Source: Strigamia acuminata (taxonomy: Eukaryota; Arthropoda; Chilopoda; Geophilomorpha; Linotaeniidae). From it: a stretch of DNA of 64,000 nucleotides. A program made the translations under genes and the position numbers. Below the pieces are notes generated by a model that saw only the letters and a program-made list of their open reading frames with translations, ran no database searches and was not told where the DNA came from. The stretch lies in assembly GCA_949358305.1 (NCBI GenBank), contig OX442318.1, positions 11,080,517-11,144,516 on the forward strand, given 5' to 3'. Shown here one piece after another: positions 58,175-64,000 of this stretch. Each line of letters opens with the position of its first letter. The first letter of the stretch is position 1.

Positions 58175-58349
58175 TCGCAACCGCGCGAAATTCAAAACGC
58201 GTTTTATTCCAATCCAAACAAGCGGTTGGCGATAACGTTAATTCCAGTTTATTAGCACGTCAAGTCACATCAATACACTTTTAAATAGCAAATCATCCCA
58301 TACATTAAACATGTCTCGCTCTCGATTTCGACAGACTGACATCCTAGAT

Positions 58350-60267
58350 TTATTTGTAGCGGTGATAAGCGTGCCCTCTGCGTCGAGGGTATCCGTAATG
58401 ACCACATGGAGGTCTCGCAACTGGACGATTGACCAACCCATACAAATGTTCTATTTCCTGCTCTAATTTGCCAGCAGTGTCTTCGGTGACGGTTTTGTAA
58501 GAGGAAAACTCGTAAAACAAATATTCCCACAAAGAATATTGATGCATTAATTCTTCGGCCAATTTGTCTCTTTCTGACTTGGTGTTGTTCACTTCAAACG
58601 AGACTTTATGGATTTGCACTTCGAGATTTGCAATTTTACTCTCCAATTTGATCACGTATGAATCTAATATTGATGAATTAAAGGTCATTTTTGAATTAGA
58701 TTTATTTTTATTGGTGTTATTGTCAGGGACGGATTAAGAGCGGGCAATTGCCCCCTTACTAGGATTCTTAAGGGCACATGCACATGTCAAATGCATTATT
58801 TCAAAATGCAATTTTTTCATGTGAAAAAGCCTTTTTTTCGCACGAAAATTCATTATTTCATCTAGAATGCATAGTTTGCATAAAAATGCAATTTTTTTTT
58901 GCTAAAAATCAATTTTTTTCAGCTCAAAATGCAATTTTTTCAGCTCAAAATGCAATTTTTTCAGCTCAAAATGCAATTTTTTCAGCTCAAAATGCAATTT
59001 TCTCAGCTTAAAATGCAATTTTCTCAGCTCAAAATGCAATTTTTCAGCTCAAAATGCAATTTTTCAGTTCAAAATGCAACTTTTCAGCTCAAAATGCAAT
59101 TTTCTCATTTCAAAATGCAATTTTTCAGCTCAAAATGCAATTTTTCAGCTGAAAATGCAATTTTTCGGCTCAAAATGCAATTTTCTCAGCTCAAAATGCA
59201 ATTTTCTCAGCTAAAAATGCAATTTTTCAGCTCAAAATGCAATTTTCTCATTTCAAAATGCAATTTTTCAGCTCAAAATGCAATTTTCTCAGCTCAAAAT
59301 GCAATTTTCAGCTCAAAATGCAATTTTCTCATTTCAAAATGCAATTTTTCAGCTCAAAATGCAATTTTCTCAGCTAAAAATGCAATTTTTATATCTCAAA
59401 ATTAATTTCTTTCTCATAAAAATGCATTTTTTAACCTGAAAATGCAATAAAGATGTTATTCCTGGCTATTAACGGGGACCCCATGTCATAATTAAGTGTT
59501 CTGGCTCCCCCCAAAGCCTTAATCCAGCCCTGGCTATTACTTAACCTTTGCATGTTGCCTTCTCTCCCGACCATTTGGTTGTTGGACTGTCACAGAACCT
59601 CGTACTTACACCAATAAGCACATAACCATCTTTACATTGATAAGTAAGACTACTCCCATGCCTATGCTCTCCATTTTGATCTCTCAGTGAAGAATACTCA
59701 ATTTGACCATTGGCCAAGTCAGGAACATCCTTACAAATCAATTCTGACAAACACAAAACATTTAATCATAATTTTTCTCTCATTTAAACCAATGATTTAA
59801 TGTTATTACCTTTAACTGTCACATTGAAAACAGAATATGTTTTCAATGTGTCACTGCAGGAAAACTTTCTATTATCTCTCAAAGTTGCATTGTATATGAT
59901 CAGTGTGTTGGAATCAACATCAGGCTTAAACCTATTGCTTTTTAAAGACATGTCACTTCCTGATGATATCACAATGGACTCAGTTTTCCACACAAGGTCT
60001 TCTATAATGGAAAATAAACATTGATTTATGGCAAATTGTTCTCAACAAATTAAAAGAATTAAATACCAGATAATTTAGGTGGATTTACTTCACATTTCAG
60101 GTGAATATCCTGACCTTCTGTGGCCAGAATGAATTTGACAGTTTCTTCCTGTGTTTTGTCTAATATAAAATAGATTTACAAGTGAAAATTATAACTGTAT
60201 TAATGCTTATACCTGAGATTGCCAAAGCAAGGATGGTGAGGATACAAAAGATGGAGAATGTTAACAT
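58350..60267 (-). CDS. Secreted Ig-CCP-coiled coil protein (unnamed)
   Basis: Five exons, 60267-60213, 60159-60067, 60001-59810, 59743-59546 and 58663-58350, give 283 residues. Residues 1-18 are a signal peptide. Residues 19-113 form one Ig domain (C41, W54, C98; the D-x-G-x-Y motif is replaced by DNRKF). Residues 114-179 form one CCP domain starting ELIC and ending ATCK. Residues 180 to about 255 are a coiled coil (VIKLESKIANLEVQIHKV, SERDKLAEELMHQ, AGKLEQEIEHLYGL). A basic Pro/Arg/His/Tyr tail ends HAYHRYK. All introns are phase 1 and the exon plan equals that of the gene at 8370-11630 up to the coiled coil, but no MATH domain follows. The CCP motifs GYVLIG and LIC/VIC are shared between the two. 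The final join crosses a hAT-like insertion with an array. Role unknown; extracellular binding is likely. Confidence 0.75.
58724..59532. mobile_element. hAT-like element enclosing a tandem array (intron 4 of the Ig-CCP gene)
   Basis: Ends cagggacggattaagagc and gccttaatccagccctg are inverted. The flanks gttattgt and gctattac match in 6 of 8 bases, fitting an 8-bp hAT duplication. Nearly the whole interior is the 21-bp array described next. Confidence 0.7.
58900..59400. repeat. 21-bp tandem array (cagctcaaaatgcaattttt)
   Basis: More than twenty units, with variants ctcatttcaaaatg and ctcagctaaaaatg. The period slips between 20 and 21 bp. Inner edges grade into older aaaatgcatttttt copies near both element ends. 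Confidence 0.92.
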
Positions 60268-60588
60268 AATGTCTGATTTGCAATTTTTCCTTGTTGAATT
60301 AAAATTGCAAGTGTTTGGAACGAGTGGACTTTGATTAATCTAGGATTAACATTGACCAAGTCACGTTTAGTGGTTTAAAATATCAAATTTCACTTGACAA
60401 CATTCCTCAGTCGAAAATATAGGCAGGAAATTAGAAGAAAATGCAATAAAATATGGCGGAAAAGCTTTTTAGAAACGGAAACTCTGGAAGAAATAAATCC
60501 AGGACTTCGAAATGCAAAATTTCACTCAACGAAAGTTTATTTTTCGTAATTTCACAAACCGGAAACATAGTTGGGAAATAAACACTTC

Positions 60589-60637
<49 letters not shown>

Positions 60638-61255
60638 CTTTCTGGCTTGCTTCGATACACTTCGAACCCTGAATAAATCAAAATCTATCTTTTTCAAATC
60701 TAATAAATTATTTTTTTCTTTATTTATGTAATTTTCCACCTTTTTTATTATAAAATAAAGCAAACATCTTCCCACTTGTTTCCAAGTCAATGAAAATTTA
60801 ATAAATAGAAATAGATCGACGCAACTATGGTCGGGCGCCATCTTGGAAAAAAATATATCAAAACAATTTGGCGCCATTTTTGGAAGAAAAAAAATAGATG
60901 AAATTTTTTTATTACGTGGTTTTACATTACGAAATCTTCCCCATGAAATAATTAGAAATTTTTGTGAAAACATTTCAAGTTGTAGCATTTTATTTTCGCA
61001 GTTAAACACGGTGATTACCCGAGTGATTACCGCACGCCGGAACATGTAATTTAGTTCACGATTATTGCACGAGTTAGCGCTGTGCTCACGGGGCGGGTCG
61101 TCTGAAAAGCTGGCGGGGTGGTAGGAAGCGAGTGAGCAAACGCATGTACAACTTTTACTTCTCCATCCACATCTGCAGGCGTGGTGTGCTAACACTCGAC
61201 TCCACAGTTCATATCCGTATCAGTTGATTGGAATAGATTCAATCCCGCTTTCGAG
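60268..61255. promoter_or_regulatory. Divergent intergenic region between the Ig-CCP gene and the next gene
   Basis: It includes a (TTA)n run at about 60596-60637 and a GC-richer block at 61020-61200, probably the promoter of the plus-strand gene. TCAGTT at 61220-61225 fits the arthropod initiator and lies 31-36 bp before the ATG. The minus-strand frame through 60587-61195 is not believable as a gene. Confidence 0.5.
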
Positions 61256-61316
61256 ATGTGTCACTTCAAACACTTGATGCTTTTCGCATTGTTCGCCCTT
61301 GCAACCGCCGCTTACA
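61256..61316 (+). CDS. Signal-peptide exon of a secreted protein, rest beyond the window
   Basis: ATG at 61256 gives MCHFKHLMLFALFALATAAY, a clear secretory signal, then a consensus donor (tacA|gtaagt) in phase 1. No downstream exon is recognisable up to 64000, so intron 1 is at least 2.7 kb. A short signal exon followed by a large first intron is common for insect cuticle and other secreted proteins; the identity cannot be told. Confidence 0.6.
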
Positions 61317-64000
61317 GTAAGTTTTTCACGTTTTTCTCACATAAAACCAACAAAAACACACAAAAACCACCGAAAAAACAGAATTCCTAAAAGAAAACGT
61401 GTGAATTTATACAATTTAGTCATGTTTTCAGGGTTATTTATCACAAAAATGTCATTTTTTTCATTTTATTTTTAATGTTTTTATTCAATTTAAACACAAA
61501 AATTAAAAAAACAATTTCTAACACAAAACACGTAAATTCCTACAATTTCTAACACAAAACGAGTAAATTTATACAATTTATACCCATTTTCCAGTTTATT
61601 CCCACAAAAACATCATTTTTAACATCTAAATCTCCAAAAAACAACCAAAACATAAATAAAACATCAACCAAACAAAAAAATCAAAATTTTAATATCCAAA
61701 ATAAAAAAAAAAACAAAAAAAACCAACAAACATAATATAAATTATGTAAAGTGGCCCAATTTGGTTATTTAATCCCAACTTATTTATTTTCCACCCTTAA
61801 AAAGAAAAAGTTTGTCATTTGACCCTCTCCACAAGTGACTAAGAGAGAAAGGGGGAGTTTGAAAATTGGCTGTAAAAGCCATCCCTCATCTTCCTTTACT
61901 GTCTTCCCATGGAAAGCAATTCAAATAACTGCCCAGTTGAATCATTCATTACACTGCAAGTGACCCTTACCACCCACAACTGCCACTGGCAACCCCCATC
62001 TTCAAGCCCCCTGCTGGGAAATGCTAGATTGGTTGGGAGGTTGGGGAGGGTGACAACAATCCACTGAGCAAACTTACCCCCCCCCATTTTTTCTCTCTTC
62101 TTTTCTTTTTTGCTTGTTGCAGGGCAGATACTGACTCTTGTGGCCTATTTTCTTTTAAGCAAGTGTGTTGTTGTAGCAAGGGTTGGATGAAAGGAGATAA
62201 GAGAGTTGCATTCCACAGACAGAGAGAGAGAGGGAAGTGAATGGGACTCTGGCTATAAGGAAGGGGAGTTGTAGATTTTGCATGATAAAAGTTGGTGATT
62301 TTTTGAGCATGATGGGCATTATTAATAATGGGGAGTGGTTTTTTGGATTGGTGGTTTTTTTTTTGTATTGTTTGGTTGTTTTGTTGTTGTGTTGTTAGGT
62401 TTTTTTTGTTGTTGGATTGTTGGAGGTTTTTATGTTGTATTGTTGGAGTTTCTTTTGTTTTTTTGGGTGTATTGTTGTAGTTTTTGGTGATTTTGGGTGT
62501 ATTGTTGTAGATTTTGGGCTTGTTTTGGGTTATTGTTGGCGGTTTTTTGGTGTTATTTTTGGTTTATTGTTGCAGTTTTTTTTTTTTTTTTTTTGTATTT
62601 TGTGTTGTTGTTGCAGTTTTCTAATTTTTTTTTTTAGTATTTTTGGTATTTTGGTCTATTGTTGTAGGTTTTTGGTTTTAGGTTTATTGTTGCAGTTTTT
62701 TGTGGTATTTTGGTCTATTGTTGCTGTGTTTTTTTTTTAGTATTTTGGTCGGTTGTTCAGTTTTCTATTTTTTTTAGTATTATATTGATTTAATGTTGTA
62801 GTTTTTGGTGTTTTTGTGTATTGTTGCAGTTTTTTTGGTATTTAAGTATTGTTGCAGTATTTTGGCATTCTGGTCCATTGTTGCAGTATTTTGGCATTCT
62901 GGTCCATTGTTGCAGTATTTTGGCATTCTGGTCCATTGTTGCAGTATTTTGGCATTCTGGTCCATTGTTGCAGTATTTTGGCATTCTGGTCCATTGTAGC
63001 AGCTTTTTTTGGTATTTTGGACTATTGTTACAGTTAAGCAAATGTTTCAATCCGAGGATGAAGTGAAATAATCATTTTTACTGTTGTTGCATAATCAAGG
63101 AAATCGAAATAAACCGTTTATGACTACAACTTAAAAATACACACATTAAATTTCTATTAGGGATCACTAGTGAGCAACATCCTTCACAAGAAACTAAAAA
63201 ATAAACATTTTTAATCTAAAAACTAAATAATAAAATTTTCAATTTAATCTCACTTTCAATTAAATTCATAAAAAAAAAAATTTCCTTTGATTTCAAAAAT
63301 AATTATATATATTTCGATTTTTCATGGGTTTGTTCACCTTTAATAAATGTTGTGTTTGTGCTGCTAAATAGGTGGAACTAGGTCTTCTTTACTTACATAT
63401 TAATACCTAAAGTAATAATTAAACGCTTGACACAGTCATCAATTGAATCCACATCTAAAACCAGTTTTCGATGCAATATTCACCATTTTTTGGCCTGATT
63501 GCCTGAAATGATGTGAAAATTCCATTTATAAAACAAAAATTAATTCATAACTTGACACACTTCTGTTATTTCCATCATTATTTTGATCGATGAAGCAGTA
63601 ATTAACATTTAACTGAAATTCACACAATATCTCTGAGTTTTTCATTAAAAATTTTTTTATTTTTTTAAAAAACAAAAAATTTTCTTTCGGCGAAATGAAA
63701 GGGTGTTTTGGGTGTTTCCTTCAACCATTCTCTCTCAAAGAAAGAAGAAATCTGACAATGAAACTTGTCTGTTCTTTGACATTCCACTTCATAATTCCTG
63801 GAAACATAAAGAAAAAAATTTCAAAAATCTATTTTGTCTTCATATGACATCATATTTGCAATAATAAAACAGTGACAAAAAAAATGACATCATAGATACA
63901 TTTTAAGGTCTAAATGGTTATAAATACTCATAAATGACATCAGAATGGTTTAAAAATGGTTAGCCTCTCTGCCAAACCAATTTGTGACATCATTCTAGGA
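61317..64000. other. Presumed large intron with G/T-rich and tandem sequence
   Basis: No exon is seen. A (GA)n stretch lies near 62218-62234. A ttgttgtt-rich, strand-skewed block spans 62330-62830 and grades into the 29-bp array at 62835-63005. From 63060 to 64000 the sequence is plain AT-rich with atgacatcat repeats near the end. Confidence 0.5.
62835..63005. repeat. 29-bp tandem array (ttgttgcagtattttggcat type)
   Basis: Six near-identical units ending ctggtccatt. The surrounding 62400-62830 contains older copies of attgttgcagttttt. Each unit has a cryptic ttgcag acceptor-like motif. Confidence 0.92.

Noticed and set aside
60587-61195. 202-residue minus-strand frame
   Set aside because: It runs through a (TTA)n microsatellite and a promoter region with no domain; composition is not coding-like.

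Overview
This window is nuclear DNA from an animal, most probably an arthropod. It has AT-rich intergenic DNA, short introns (about 55-90 bp) with GT-AG borders, and orthologues of insect genes: a Dnz1-type DHHC palmitoyltransferase, an icarapin-like protein, and SID-1-like channels. Flies lack SID-1-like genes, so a dipteran is unlikely. The species cannot be named from sequence alone. All gene models were spliced by eye; codon phase was tracked across every junction and each complete model sums to a multiple of three.

Layout: 1-1045 is the 3' end of a Ty3/gypsy element (integrase tail, polypurine tract, 151-bp LTR). 1735-3037 (-) is prefoldin subunit 2. 4087-7114 (-) is a DHHC palmitoyltransferase. 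8370-11630 (-) is a secreted Ig-CCP-coiled coil-MATH protein. 12059-13263 (-) is a secreted lipocalin. 15699-19131 (+) is a monocarboxylate transporter (SLC16) lying tail to tail with an aldo-keto reductase at 19412-21574 (-). 22005-29628, 30581-36562 and 46235-53324 (all -) are three complete 20-exon SID-1-like (SIDT) genes. 38055-42866 (-) is an icarapin-like secreted protein with a 2.8-kb intron full of nested small transposons. 53897-54552 (+) is ribosomal protein eS19. 58350-60267 (-) is a second secreted Ig-CCP-coiled coil protein, a MATH-less relative of the gene at 8370-11630. 61256-61316 (+) is the signal-peptide exon of a gene running off the window.

The strongest candidate for something undescribed is the pair of secreted Ig-CCP-coiled coil proteins, one carrying a C-terminal MATH (TRAF-C/meprin-type) domain. 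Both are built from phase-1 exons in the same order. By analogy with FREP-type immune lectins (Ig plus coiled coil plus a trimeric recognition head) they could be multimeric extracellular recognition molecules; that role is inference. The second theme is the SIDT cluster: two recent tandem copies (A and B) and one older copy (C), with copy-specific repeat insertions in A.

Non-coding DNA is dominated by intronic and intergenic tandem arrays. Many have units of about 21, 31 or 42 bp (2, 3 or 4 helical turns) with alternating A- and T-tracts, which suggests curved DNA. There are also several MITE families, two solo LTRs with 4-bp target duplications, and hAT-like elements. Long open frames inside the arrays are repeat artefacts. 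I saw no rRNA gene, no convincing tRNA gene and no CRISPR array.
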